This document shows positions 23,401 through 34,913 of a stretch of DNA of 64,000 bases, piece by piece (the first letter of the stretch is position 1; each line of letters begins with the position of its first letter). This stretch comes from Pleodorina starrii (Eukaryota; Chlorophyta; Chlorophyceae; Chlamydomonadales; Volvocaceae): the NCBI GenBank assembly GCA_030267565.1, contig BRXU01000002.1:5331501-5395500 (forward strand), given 5' to 3'. Made by a program: the position numbers and the translations under genes. Under the pieces are notes generated by a model. It saw nothing but the letters and a program-made list of their open reading frames with translations, did no database searches and had not been told where the DNA came from.

Positions 23401-26400
23401 TCCCTGCCCGCCGCCACCTCCAGCACCAGCCCCAACTCCTCAGCGAACAGAGAGCCCATGGCGCCGTGTGCCGCGTCGGCCGGGTGGGCGGGCAGCGGCA
23501 GATCCACAGACAGACCGCAGTTGCCCGCGACTGGAAGGAGGGGCGGTGGGGAGGGGGTGGTGGTGGAGGGAGAGGAGGGGACGGGAGAGGGAGAGTAAAG
23601 ACGAGAGGGAGAGAGGGTGAGGAGGCGGAAGGAGGGGCAGGGGCGGAGAAAAAGGGTTTCGTTGTTCTCGAGTGCTAGGGGCCATGGGATCTGGTTGCTG
23701 CGGCCAGGCCCCTCCCCTGGATTGGATAGGCGTGCAGGGGGAGGGGGGCTCGAGGCGCCATCTGGGTCAGCGGCCAGAGGGAGGGAGGGGGGGGAGGAGG
23801 GGCCGGGGGTCCGATGCACTTCTGACAGCTTCACCTAAACACGCGCGCCACCGTAACCGCAACCCCAGCCCTCCCGCCCCACCCGCCGCTCTCCCACACC
23901 CTCACCCCCACCCCCAACCCACAAAACGCACAAAGGCATACGGACCCCTCCTGCACTTGGTACAGCACACATCACACATATAACTACGGATCTTGAACAC
24001 AGTACGACGCACAGCAGCACACAGTACGACACACAGCAGCACACAGTACGGCATACGATGCATCGTACGTACGGCATACGGCACACGACAACAACCCGCC
24101 AGCAACCCGCCACACCACCCACATGCCATCTCCAGCAGCGCCGTCACCAGCCCTCCATCCGACACGTCGTGGCCCGCCGACAGGTGCCCGGCCGCCAGCA
24201 GGCCCTGCGTCACCTCCCACATGCCGCGGAGCGTCGCCGAGGACACGTCCGGGCAATCGTTGCCTAGCTGGTTGTACGACTGGGCCAGCGCCGAGCCGCC
24301 CAGCCGCCGCCGGCCCTCAGCCAGGTCCACGTGAACCAGCACGCCCCGCTCGCCCAGCTTCAGATCGGGGGTAACCACCTGCGGGGCCCCGGGGTAATGT
24401 GTCGTGTGGTGGTGACGTGGTGTCGTGTGAGTGGTGTCGTGTCGTGTCATGTCTGATGTGTGATGATGTCTTGTGTCATGTCATGTCAAGCGTTCGCATT
24501 CACGCGCGCGTTTGTTAAGAGCGTGGGTTTTCGGGTTTAAGGATTTAGGGTTTTAGGCTTTAGGATTTAGGGTTTTAGGGTTTAAAACCCTAAAACCCGA
24601 TCCAACCCCCCGGCAAGCCCACCGCGAACAACCCAAACCCCACCAAACAACCCGCTCCCTCCCTCTCCGTCCTCCCCTCCCCTCCCGCCCACCCACCTGC
24701 GTCACATCCGGGCAGCCCACATACGCCGACACCACCAGGTTGCCCGGGGCCATGACCGTCTCCCCGCCCGCCGCCGCCGCCATGGACAGCGAGTCCTTGC
24801 CGCCATCGCACGCCATCCCCAGATCCAGCATCGCATCGCGCAGCGAGATTGCCGCATCCCACATGGCTGCCCCCTCGCTCTTCATCTTGGCGGCATACAT
24901 CCAGTTGACAGAGGCGCGGATGTCCTCCAGGGAGGTGGCGCGGGCCCAAACGAGGTTGGTGAGGGCCTCGCCCAGGGCAAGGCGGGCCATGGCCGAGGGG
25001 CTGCGGGGGGGGGGAGCGCGGCGGAGGGGAGGTGGGTTGGGAGAGGGAGGGATTAGGGTGTGTTAGGGGTTTGGAAGGGGTTTGAGAGCATGGATGCAGC
25101 TGCACTTACTTCCGGCCCCGGGCCCGACGGGGTGGGGAGCAGGGGTCGAAAACAGCAGGGGCGCTCATACACACACAAACACACGCACACACATACACGC
25201 GCGCATGCAACCTCCCGCCCCGACCTGACCCGACCCGACACCTCAAACCACCTCCCCTCGCCCCACTCACTCGATGAGCCCCTTGATGGGCTGCTCCCCG
25301 ATGGCTGTTGCGAGGCCGGTGATGTCCTGGTGCGACTGCGCAAACACCGCCACATCGGAGAGGGGGATGTGCAGCGGACCTACACACTGCTGCTGAGCCA
25401 CCAGTCCGGTCACGTGGCGGTCAACCTGAGGGGGAGGGGGAGGGGGAGGGGAGGGAGGGGAGGGGAGGGGAGGGGAGGGGAGGGGAGGGGAGGGGAGGGG
25501 GGAGGGGGAGGGAGGGGTAAGAACCGAGGTACCGCAGCGGAGGGAGGGGAAGGAGGAGGGGCAGGGTGAGGGGGCGAGAGGCACCTGAGGCAGGCACGGT
25601 GGTATCGACACAGCGGTGGTCTAGGGAGGGGGAGGAGAGGAGAGGAGAGGGGGCGGGCGGCAGGGGTGTCTTTTTGCCTTCCGCTGCACCCCGGGGGGGT
25701 GGAGAACCGCATTCCACCCCATTCCCACCCCACCCCCTACCAGCCCAGCCCAGACCAGACCAGGCCCCCCGGGCGAGCTTGCGAGTAGAGCAGAGCGTTC
25801 CTCCACCACCTTTGGCTCCCCCTCCCCCCAAAACCCACACACAGATGCGGATACCCCCGCCCCCCCCCGCGGGTGAGCCCTACACAGTGGTTAGCCCAAT
25901 AAACGGACAAGTACCCCCCGTCCCCCCCCCCACGCCATACACCCCCACCCCACCCCACCCCACCCCACCCAAACACACACACTCCACACAACTTTGAACC
26001 CCACCCCCCCAGTCACGCACCTTGTTTGTGAGGAAGCGCTTTGAGCAAACGGACGGCAGCCTCAGCACCCGGTGCAGTGCGCTCATGGCTGTCTCCCCGG
26101 CCGGCAGCTCCAGGGGGGCGCACACAGCTGGGGAGCGGCTGAAGTTGAAGGTCTTGTCGGGCATCTTGCCGAGGACCTGGAGCAGGGACGGTTGGGGAGT
26201 GGGAAGGGGGGGGCGGGACAGCGGGGGGGAGGGGGAGAAGGGGGATTTGAAGAGTGAATTTGCAACAAAGAAACAAGAAGTTGGGGGAGGAGAATTGGGA
26301 ACGAGAAGTTCAAGTACGAAAGTCCTGAATGGGGGAGAGGGGGAGAGGACGGAGGAATGGACGCTGCTGTCCCTCACTTGGCAGCAGGAGGAGGGGGAGA

Positions 26401-29400
26401 TTTTTAAATAGTGAATTTGGGAGGAGGGGGGAGTTTGACGAGTGAATTTGCAAGAAAGAAACAAAAAGCCCTGCGGACGTTGTAGTCTGAAGATCGGGGA
26501 GGGGGGAGGGAAACGGGGGTTGGGTGCCGGACGAGTTGCGGGATTGATGCTGGAGGAGGGTTGTGTGGGAGCATAGCATAGCCACCGCGTTTTGGTCCTT
26601 CCCCACACCACCACCACACTCACACCCCGCTCGCTTGCTGGGACGGACCCAACACACCAACAAACTCAACCAACTAAACACGCCACCATCAAAGCATCCA
26701 CAAACCACCAAAGCACCTCAAACACACACACAGGCACCCCACCCCACACCCCTTCCTCCCCCATCCTCCCTGCCCCACCTTCTCCAGATCCAGGTCCACA
26801 GCGGGTGGGGTGCCCGGGGGGGCGTTACGGTCCACCAGCTTCACCCGCCCGCTGCCGTCAATGGTGCCGATCACCTGAGGGGAGAGACAGGGGGGCAGGG
26901 GAGAGATAGGGAGGGGGCGGAAGAGGGGGGCCCGGGTAATCGAGAGAGATGAGGAGAGAAGGGGTCCTGAGGCACCAGGGGGGAACACACACCCGTGCCA
27001 TGAGCCCACCACCACATCACGTCTTTGCTGCAATTGATGCAACCCCCCGCCCCGGCGTCCGGGGGTTCCGGGAGACTCACTCCTGGCTCGAGCTGACGTG
27101 TGTGGTGGTGGGTGGGGGACACGAACAAACGAAACCATGCGGGGGGAGGCCCCGGCGCCCCGCCCCCCGCCAGCAACCGCCTCGCCCCGCCCCGCGCCTT
27201 CCCTTCCTCTTCAAACCACCTAAACTCTCCCCACGCCCCAAACCCCCCCCTTCCCTCCATTCCATACGCACACACACACACACACTCGCCTCCCGTCCCC
27301 CACCCCTCCCCCTCGCTCCCCTCCCTCCTCCCTCCCTCCTCCCCCCCCAAACCCACCCCCCCAACCCCCCCTACCTGCATGAAGCACCTCTCCCGGTCAC
27401 AGATGCTCTGCAGCAGCTCCCGCTTGTCCGCCCGAATGAGCAGGCAGTCATTCTCCTGATACTCCGCCCCCCAGATCTCCAGAACACTCAGCGTCTCGTC
27501 GCCCACGCGCACCGCCCGCACGTCAATCTCCGCGCCCAGTGGGTAAATGATCTCCTTGACCACGTTGCAGTTGCCGCCTGCGCCCTGGTCGTGGATCTGA
27601 ACAATGGGGTTGCGCTCGCCCAGCTCCACGCACGAGCGCACCACGCGCCACAGCTTCTGGCTGTATTCGGCGTCACCGCGCTGAGGATTGGGAGGGGAGG
27701 GGGAGGGGGGGTGGGGGGTGAAGAGTGAATTTACAAGAATGAAGTGTGTGTGGGGGGGGGGGGAGGGAGAGGGAGGGGCAGGAGGAGGGTCGGAGGAAGA
27801 GGTTGGATCGGAGGGGTGGGAAAAGATAGTCCGGGTGGTGGTGGTGGTGGTGGTCCTGCAGGGAGCGGAGAGCGCACACACCCGCTTCTTACCCCTTTTC
27901 TACCCCCTTCCCTTTTTCTGCCGAATTGGTTTCCTAAACTGAACCGTAGCGGGCCAAGAACCCACCCATCCACCCGTCAGGAGAGGGCCACCCACCTACC
28001 CACCGTTTTAATTACCCACCCACCCACGTCCACCTCCCACGTACCCCCCCACCCCCCCCACACCTCCACCCTCATCCCCTCCCAACCCCACCCCCACCCC
28101 GATCACTCACCTGCACCGCGTTGAAGTCCAGGTCCGCCTTGTTGGAGCCCGAGGGCACCGAGGAGGCCGCCCCCCCGCCCATGCCGATGCGGTAGGCGGG
28201 TCCGCCAATCTTCACCACCAACATACCCACCTCGGGGGGGTTCTTCTCCAAGTGCCGGTGGTCAATCTGGACACACACACAAAGAACCGGGGGGGAGGGG
28301 GGGCGGGGAGGGGAGGGAAAGGGAGGAGAGTCAACGAGTGGCAAAGTCGTGTGCGCGTGGAGGGGGAGAAGGTTCCCTTTTGCTGTGAAGGGAGCCAAGG
28401 CAAGGCAAGGCAAGGCAAGACCGAGCAAGGCAGGGCAGGGCAGACCGCACGCCCCCGGAACTCGGCCCGCTCCCTCTTCTCCTCCTCTTACCCCGCCCCC
28501 TCCCTTCCCTCCCCTCCCTCCCCCCTCCCCCACCTGGCCCACACCCCCGGAGAACATGATGGGCTTGAGCCACTCGCGGCGCTCTCCGCTGGGCAGCCGC
28601 TGTCCGTATGTACGGCAGTACCCGGCGATGAGCGGCTCTCCAAACTTGTTGCCGTAGTCGGACGCTCCGTTGGATGCGTCGATGAGGATCTGCTGGGGGG
28701 GAGCCAGGTTGTCCGGGTAGACGAAGGAGGCGTCCTCGTGCGGCTGGGGGTAGCCGTCCAGGCGCAGGTTGCCAACACAGTAGCCTGCGAGGTAGGGGAG
28801 AGGGGGGGGTGAAGAGTAATTTTGCAGGGGAGGAGAGGGGCGGGGAGGGGAGTAAGGAAAACGATACCGCAGCGGAGGGAAGTGGAGGGGGACAGGGGGG
28901 ACAGGGGGGGAGGGGGAAAGCGCAGCACACTCAACGCCACCCGATCCGATCCGATCCGATCCAATCCGATCCGATCCCATCCGACACCCCCTCCATTCCG
29001 ACACCTCATCATCCATTCCAGTCCGCTCCAACACCCCACAACCAATTCCAATTCCCTTCCGACCAGACCCACTCCCCATCCACTCCGGACCCACTCCCCA
29101 TCCATCTCTCTCAAACCCCTCCCTCCCCCCCGGCCCCCTCCCCTCCCACCCACCCACCCACCCCCACACAAACCCACCCGCCGTGCCCGCTCCCATAATC
29201 GAGCCGGTGCCCGTGGCGTGCGTGTCACGCATGCGCCCGCCCGCGCCCGTCTCCGCTCCCGGGTAGGGCGCCACCGCGCAAGGGAAGTTGTGGGTCTCGG
29301 CGGTGAGCAGGAGGTCCCAGTCTCGGGGCTGGGGGGCGAGGGGCGAGGGCGCGCCGGGCTGAACCGGCAGCAGGGGGGTGACGGGGAAGCCGCGGATGGC

Positions 29401-32400
29401 CGAGGAGTTGTCCTTGAAGGCAACCACCGAGTTGTTGGGGTTCTGCTTCCAGGGGGCCTTGACGATGTTGAACAGCGTGTCGTCCATCTGGGGGGGTTTG
29501 AGAGGGGGCGGGGTGAGGAGGGGGGAGGGGAGGGGGGGGGGAGGGGCGGGAGGGGGAGGAAGGGGAGGAGGGGAGGGGTAAGAAGAAAAGATACCGCAGC
29601 GAAGGAGAAATGGAGGCGGCGGCGGGAGGGGAGGGAGAAGGAGGGGAGGGGGTTATCGACGAAATTAAGCGGGCGCCCAAGGGGGAGGGGAAGGAGGAGA
29701 GGCGTGTGGTAGTAGAATGCGGGCGGCACAGATTGCAGCAAGCAAAGTCCCCACCCACAACCCACCCAACCCCTCCCACCCCGCGGCGCTGACGGCCCTT
29801 GCGCCCTCCCCTCCCCTCCCCTCCCCCCTCCCCCTCCTCCCCACCGGCTGTCCGTCAATGACGATATTCCCCCGGAAGAACCAGTGGCGCGAGTGCTCCG
29901 AGTTCGACTGCGCAATGTCAAACAGCTCAACATTGGTCGGGTCGCGCTTCATGTCGTCACGGAACAGAGCCGTGTAGTAGTCCAGGTCCCACTCATCGAA
30001 GGCAAGACCCATCTCCTGCGAAAGGCATGGGAGGGATAGGGGCCGGATGGTGATGGGGGGGATGGATGAGTGACGACCGCACTGCCAGGCAAAAGACGCA
30101 TCGCCGCGGCTGCACCGCCCGCCCCAGTCCCTCCCCTTCAGCCCCCTCAGCTCTCCCCTGGGGGGAAGGACGTCGGCCCCGCCTCCCTCCTTTGGCGGGG
30201 AGGGGGGCCGCGGAAGCCTCGGCCTCCGCGAGGCGACCCTCCCCCCACCCCTCACCCACCCCTCACCCCAACCCCCCCAGCGCTCTCACCTTGTTGATCT
30301 TCTCCAGCGCAGTCCGCCCCTCCGCCATCACGGGGATCGTGAACGTGGGGGCGGGGGCCTGCGCAGGAGGAGATGGGAGGTCAGGTCAGGTCAGGTCAGG
30401 TCAGGTGGGAGGTCAGGTCAGGTCAGGTCAGGTCAGGTCAGGTCAGGTCAGGTCAGGTGGGAGGTCAGGTCAGGTCAGGTGGGAGGTCAGGTCAGGTCAG
30501 GTCAGGTGGGAGGTCAGGTCAGGTCAGGTCAGGTCAGGTGGGAGGTCAGGTCAGGTCAGGTCAGGTGGGAGGTCAGGTGGGAGGTCAGGTCAGGTCAGGT
30601 CAGGTCAGGTGGCAAAAGGTAACAAAGTGCAGAACGGAAACCGCGCCCCCAACCCCACCGTTGAGAGCCATAAGCGCCACTGCCACAGCCAGCCTACTTC
30701 TCTGTGCCAGCCCAGCCCAGCCAGCAGCCACACAGCCACACGGTTTAGCGCCCTTACCCCCTCCCCCTCCGCAAACCCAAATTTAAGCCACCGCGCCGCC
30801 TTCCGCCCTGCCCCAAATCAAATCCCCTCCCTCCCCACCCCTCCCCCTCCCTCCCCACCCCCCACCCACCCACCTGCAGTCCCTCCGTGAACGACCGCAC
30901 CGGCTGGCGGTACACCTCCTCCGTCATGCGGTCATGAACCAGCGCAGCAAAGGCCGCCCGCTCACCCTCGGTCAGCGGCCGGGTCGAGTGCAGCACGAAA
31001 CGACGACTGCGCTCCAGCCGGTTCACCTGAGGTGGCGGCGACACGGGCGGATGGATGGGTGGATGGGTGGGTGGGTGCTCCACAAGATTCCCATCAAAGC
31101 GATAAGGGTACCGTAGGTCCTTGGAACGCCTCCTCCCCACCTCCCCCCTGGAGTCTGCGAAAGCGACCCAACCGCGGCAGGAGCCCACCTTCCCTCGCCC
31201 GGGGCCCCTTCCAAGAGGACCTGAGCCCCGCCCTCCCGCAAGCCATCCCCTCAACCTTTCGCACCTCCGCCTACCAAGCCACCCATGCACCTCCCTTCCT
31301 TTTCCCTCCTCTCCTCTCCTCCCCCTCCCTCCCTCCCCTCACCCCCTCCCCTCCCGCCCGCCCCTCCTCCTCACCTGGTTGAGGCCCACCGAGGTGCAGA
31401 TCGAGACCGCATTCGTGGAGAAGGCGGTGGCGAAGGCGGCGCGGGGCCCCACCTCCACCACCGTCACGGTGGGCGAGTTGGCGGGCAGCTGGCTGGTGGG
31501 GGTGAGCAGCTCCGGCTCAAAGGTCTCGCGGAGAAGCCTGGAGAGGCAAGGGAAGGGAAGGGAGGGGGCAGGGAAGGGGCAGGAGGGGGAGAGGGGGTGT
31601 TTGAAGAGTGAATTTGCAAGAACGAAACACAAAGGAGGGGGGGTAAAAAAGAAGAAACTGCAGCGAAGAGACGGAGATGGCGTGTGCGGACAGACCCGGA
31701 ACCCCCGGAGAGGGGGGCAGGAGGGCGAGGGAGAGGAGGGCGACGGGGGTGGGGGCCGAGGGGGGGTTTCAAGGAACAAGAAGGAAGACTTCTACAGGCG
31801 ATAGGAAGAGACGCAGCACATGGGGGGGGAGATGGGGATACGAGGGACACATCCCCGAGAACTGTCTCCCCGCCTCCGGGGCATTGCATGAGAACCCCCC
31901 CCCCCCGTGCAGAGTAATCGCAGCGCAAGGCCAGTGCGCCGCCGTCATGCCCCCGACTGCTTTTCAGGGGGTCTACCTCACCTCACCCCACCTCAACCCG
32001 GCCCACCTCACCTCATCCCCGCCTCCCAACACCCAACTTCCAAAACCCCAAGCGCGCCCTTCCCCAACCCCAACCCCCTCGGGTTCTCCGACTTCTCCCC
32101 CCCTGGAGACCCCCCCTCCCCTCAAGACCCACCAGGCCAGGGTCTCCGACTCGGCGGTGCTCAGCGACTGAGTCAGCGAGATGTTGTAGCACTGCGGCCA
32201 GGAGGAGGGTGAGGGCGTGTTTGGCGGAGGGCGTGAGGCCGAGAGCGAAGGGGAGGAGTGGGGACGGCAATGATACCCTCGTGGTGGTGGTGGTGGTGGT
32301 GGTGGGGCAGGTTATCCACGGATAGGCTGAAGCACCAGGTGATCAAGTGAATGGTAAAAAATGGCGGTGGTGATTGAAATCTTCCCGTCTGGTGGTCATG

Positions 32401-34913
32401 GTGGTGTGTGGAGGGTGGGTGGGTGGGTGGGTGGGTGGGGAGACCCGGACCAGCTGGGCAAGCAACCTCCGGCGCTCGCAGGCCCTGGCCCCCGGCCGCG
32501 GCCCCAGCAGCGGCCGCTTCATCCCTCTTAACCAGCGTTTGACCCGGAGTCTGTTCCGCATCCCACTCCGCGCCCTTCCTCTGCCAGCCAGCCGGCCTGC
32601 AGCCTCTCCCCATCAGCCGCGGAGGAGGGGACACGTCACCTCCAGGGAGGGGAAGGGCCCGCGACGCCCCGATCACCACACCACACCACACCACGCAACG
32701 CCCCGCGACGCCAGCAGCAACCCCCCTTTCCTTGTCGTACTGAGGGTGTCTGGGAGAGAGAGTGTGTGTATGCGAGTGTGTGTATGAGAGTGTGTGTATG
32801 ATGTATGAGAGTGAAGCGGGAGCGGAGCACTCCCTTCCGCTCCGCACCCCACCGCAGTCACCCACCCACCCACCTGCTCGCCATCAATCTTGGTGATGGC
32901 AGTGGTGACCTTCTCGTGCGTCTGCGGGGGCGGGCCGGGGGGGCGGGCCGGGGCGGGGGGGGGGGGTTGAGTGGGGGCGAGGTATTGCCGGAGCGCCGGC
33001 ACCGGGTGAGAGCAGGGCAGCCGCTTTGCTTTGCACCGGAGTGCAATCAGCGACGAATGGCTGGCTGGCTGGATGACTGTACTCTCTGTAATCTATTTAG
33101 CCACCACACCACACCACACCACACCACACCACACCACATCGCACGACACCACACCACACCCCGCCGGACCTCGCCACACCTCATCACACCACATACCACA
33201 CGCGACACGGCGGGTGGAAGGGAGCAACATGCCTCCTTGCACGAAGCTGCTCGCAACATCCTTCCCCCCTCCCCTACCGCCCTTTTCACGTCCGGCACTT
33301 CGCCACGGCGAAGCTGAGGGGCTGCAGACCACCAGGCTACAACAAGTCGGGCCCCGCGTGGGCTGCCCCGCACCCCCTTGCCTTGGGCTGGAAGCGCCGG
33401 CCAGGGCCGCTCGGCCAGCCGGTGCCGGCACGGCCCCCCCCCCACCCTCCCCCTTGCGCCTTCCCCCCCTCCCCCTCCCCCGCACTCGCTCGGGGAGCTG
33501 CGCAGCGGCCCCATTCCGCGCAGAGCGGTACGTGGGCATGTGCCCCCCAATCCATGGAGGCGGCCGTTATCATGGGGCGGATCGGACCGCCGCAGCCGCG
33601 ATCGCTGTAAATGTCAGTTGCCCACCCACCATCGGGCTGGTGGGTGGGGGCTGGTGGGGGTAGGTGGGTGCGGATCCTGTTCCGGTCCTAGGACAGGAAC
33701 CGGACCCGCCAGCCCCCGTGCAGCGGAGGGCTGTGCTCACTCCGAACTCACTCCCAACATCCCCCTCCACAACCCATCCCAACCCATCCGATGCGAGGGG
33801 AGGGCAGCGGTCCACGACGTATCTGTGTAAAGCGGTGGTCGCCGCAGGCAACCTCGCAGCGCCGCCACCCACCCCTTCCCACTCCCGCACTCCCTCGCTT
33901 TCTCACTCCCTCACTCCATGCGCCTGCGGTATCTGGGTCGGCCCCGCACAGCCCAGCGGGCGCGATCGCCCGCTGGCCGCCCGACGGCCACAACGTCAAC
34001 GACACAGAGCCCACCCATCCACCCAACCACTCGACCACCCCGGGGCAGCGCCTCGTCGCATCCGCGACCGACCCCGCAGCCACCAGCCACCCTTGCCTCC
34101 GTCCGTCCGAGGGCCTGAAGGCCACGACTCATCGCCGCCGGGCCAAACCCCCCAACCTGCCGCTGTCCCCAGGGCTGTGAGGCGGTGTGTCCCCCACATG
34201 TCCCCCACATGTCCCCCATGTTCAGATGGATACGATAAGCCGGAGCCCTTCCTGGAGCGTGTGTGTGGTGGGGGCTTCCAGGGCGGCAAGTGGGGGCGGG
34301 CGCGATGAGCCACCCACCTTGCGCAGGAGCGTGTTGACCGTCGACTCGCTGAGGCCCGGGTAGCGGTACAGCTGCATCACCTGTGCCGGCTTGGCCGCCG
34401 TCAGGTGCTTGACGATGCTAGAGCCCACAGCCTAAACGCAAAGCGAGAGCGGCCGGGGTTGCGCGGGTTGAGAGGGGTGTCATGGGCCGGCTTAGCGTGG
34501 GATGCGGCGTTGCGTCTCCTGCCTTACCGGCTCTTGCAGCACGGCCTTTGGCACCACGACAGTCCGACGATTGCGGTAGACGGCGAGGCTGCCTACGGGA
34601 GAGAATTGCGGCGTTGTCGTGAAGGAATCGGGTTCCTCGCGGCGCGAATTTGCGCGGCATGTGGGGCGCATAAGAGCCCGGTTTCCGCTCACCCTGCTGG
34701 ACCAGCATGCCCGTGCTGGTCCTGCCCACTGGGATGTGGGAGACGGCTCTGCGGACGCAAAAAGCGGCAGTCGCGAGGTCAGCGGCGACCATGGCGCACG
34801 TGACGGTAGCCAGACACTTTCGGCGCAGCACACCTGGGCATTACTGACATACGACTGCAAGAGTTCAGTTGTCCCTTGCGGGCAACTGTAGGCAGCGGCG
34901 CACGTAGCTGCAT
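20477..34913 (-). CDS. purL: Phosphoribosylformylglycinamidine synthase (FGAM synthase)
   Basis: Fourth step of de novo purine synthesis: FGAR + Gln + ATP to FGAM. Twenty-four exons all join in phase to 1405 residues: 34913-34834, 34748-34693, 34592-34528, 34431-34318, 32921-32874, 32191-32133, 31537-31375, 31026-30874, 30358-30290, 30015-29845, 29487-29178, 28784-28534, 28266-28111, 27680-27375, 26874-26779, 26176-26021, 25425-25271, 25000-24697, 24378-24123, 23530-23343, 22809-22432, 21892-21620, 21144-20996, 20738-20477. Landmarks are EMGLAFDEWDLDYY and SNSEHSRHWFF (about 270-316), TAETHNFPCAVAPYPGAETG, HDQGAGGNCNVVKEI, ACDGGKDSLSM, and a C-terminal glutaminase with LGICNGCQLM (Cys about 1227) and MPHPERCF (His about 1358). 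The start is MQLRAPLPTVARKGQ; the basic, Ser/Arg-rich N-terminus suggests organelle import. The exact first exon is the least certain part; the remainder is secure. Confidence 0.96.
20791..20868 (-). repeat. Family A tail (A3) in purL intron 23
   Basis: Sense to purL; GTTAGCGGACGGACCCGGAG on the plus strand and the GCAGCGGAGG core match family A. Its 3' end lies about 50 nt before the acceptor of the last exon. Confidence 0.75.
21153..21176 (-). repeat. Family B tail (B1) at a purL acceptor
   Basis: GGGTAATAAGAACGGCCCGG on the plus strand. On the purL strand the copy runs directly into the acceptor at 21145. Confidence 0.7.
22940..22990. repeat. Degenerate telomere-like motifs in purL intron 20
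   Basis: GGGTTTTAGGGTTTTCAGG followed by TTTTTAGGG and TTTGGGTT; resembles decayed TTTTAGGG repeats. Confidence 0.5.
23141..23326. repeat. (CCCCCA)n tandem repeat in purL intron 20
   Basis: About 30 hexamer units, some reading CCCCCAG. The G-rich strand is the purL sense strand, so the pre-mRNA would carry G5 runs every six bases. Confidence 0.9.
24526..24602. repeat. Interstitial telomere-like repeats with inverted junction
   Basis: TTTAGGG and TTTTAGGG variants run toward a centre at 24584 and then invert to CCCTAAAACCC. The arms 24570-24583 and 24585-24598 are exact inverted copies with a 1-nt spacer. It lies in purL intron 18. Confidence 0.7.
25434..25511. repeat. (GGGGA)n tract in purL intron 16
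   Basis: Near-perfect pentamer repeat; it supplies the pyrimidine tract of the following acceptor on the purL strand. Confidence 0.8.
25514..25545 (-). repeat. Family A tail (A4) in purL intron 16
   Basis: GGGGTAAGAACCGAGGTACC then GCAGCGGAGGG on the plus strand; sense to purL and upstream of the exon 17 acceptor. Confidence 0.7.
26242..26276 (-). repeat. Family D repeat (D1) in purL intron 15
   Basis: TTTGAAGAGTGAATTTGCAA followed by CAAAGAAACAAG on the plus strand. Sense copy, about 65 nt before the exon 16 acceptor, with a C-rich tract between. Confidence 0.75.
26432..26469 (-). repeat. Family D repeat (D3) in purL intron 15
   Basis: TTTGACGAGTGAATTTGCAA then GAAAGAAACAAAAAG. A decayed relative (about 26400-26420) sits between this and D1, so this intron holds two or three D units. 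Confidence 0.7.
27714..27740 (-). repeat. Family D repeat (D4) in purL intron 13
   Basis: GAAGAGTGAATTTACAAGAA; sense copy about 34 nt before the exon 14 acceptor. Confidence 0.7.
28805..28830 (-). repeat. Family D repeat (D5) in purL intron 11
   Basis: GAAGAGTAATTTTGCAGG; sense copy about 20 nt before the exon 12 acceptor. Confidence 0.6.
28849..28890 (-). repeat. Family A tail (A5) in purL intron 11
   Basis: AGTAAGGAAAACGATACCGC then AGCGGAGGG. Sense copy, upstream of D5 in the same intron. Confidence 0.75.
29575..29626 (-). repeat. Family A tail (A6) in purL intron 10
   Basis: GGGGTAAGAAGAAAAGATAC, then CGCAGCGAAGGAG and GGAGGCGGCGG; sense to purL. Confidence 0.75.
30375..30610. repeat. 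Higher-order (GGTCA)n repeat in purL intron 8
   Basis: Runs of GGTCA pentamers of 1 to about 9 copies are separated by GGTGGGA units, giving a layered repeat of about 235 bp. A short related GGTCA run occurs at about 10426-10446. Confidence 0.9.
31596..31634 (-). repeat. Family D repeat (D6) in purL intron 6
   Basis: TTTGAAGAGTGAATTTGCAA then GAACGAAACACAAAG; sense copy about 55 nt before the exon 7 acceptor. Confidence 0.75.
31638..31708 (-). repeat. Family A tail (A7) in purL intron 6
   Basis: GGGGTAAAAAAGAAGAAACT, GCAGCGAAGAGACGGAG and CAGACCCGGAACCC. Sense copy, directly upstream of D6. Confidence 0.75.
32308..32333 (-). repeat. Family C repeat (C2) in purL intron 5
   Basis: GGTTATCCACGGATAGGCTG; sense copy about 115 nt before the exon 6 acceptor. 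Confidence 0.65.
32922..34317 (-). other. purL intron 4, 1.4 kb
   Basis: Longest purL intron. The flanking exons join as LLRK-THEKVTTAI, as in plant enzymes, so no exon is missing. It contains a CACAC/ACCAC pentamer tract at 33101-33160; I see no gene in it. Confidence 0.75.
33101..33160. repeat. (ACCAC)n tract
   Basis: Pentamer tandem repeat within purL intron 4, slightly degenerate. Confidence 0.85.

Noticed and set aside
23141..30610. CRISPR-like arrays
   Set aside because: The tandem repeats have no unique spacers and lie in nuclear introns.
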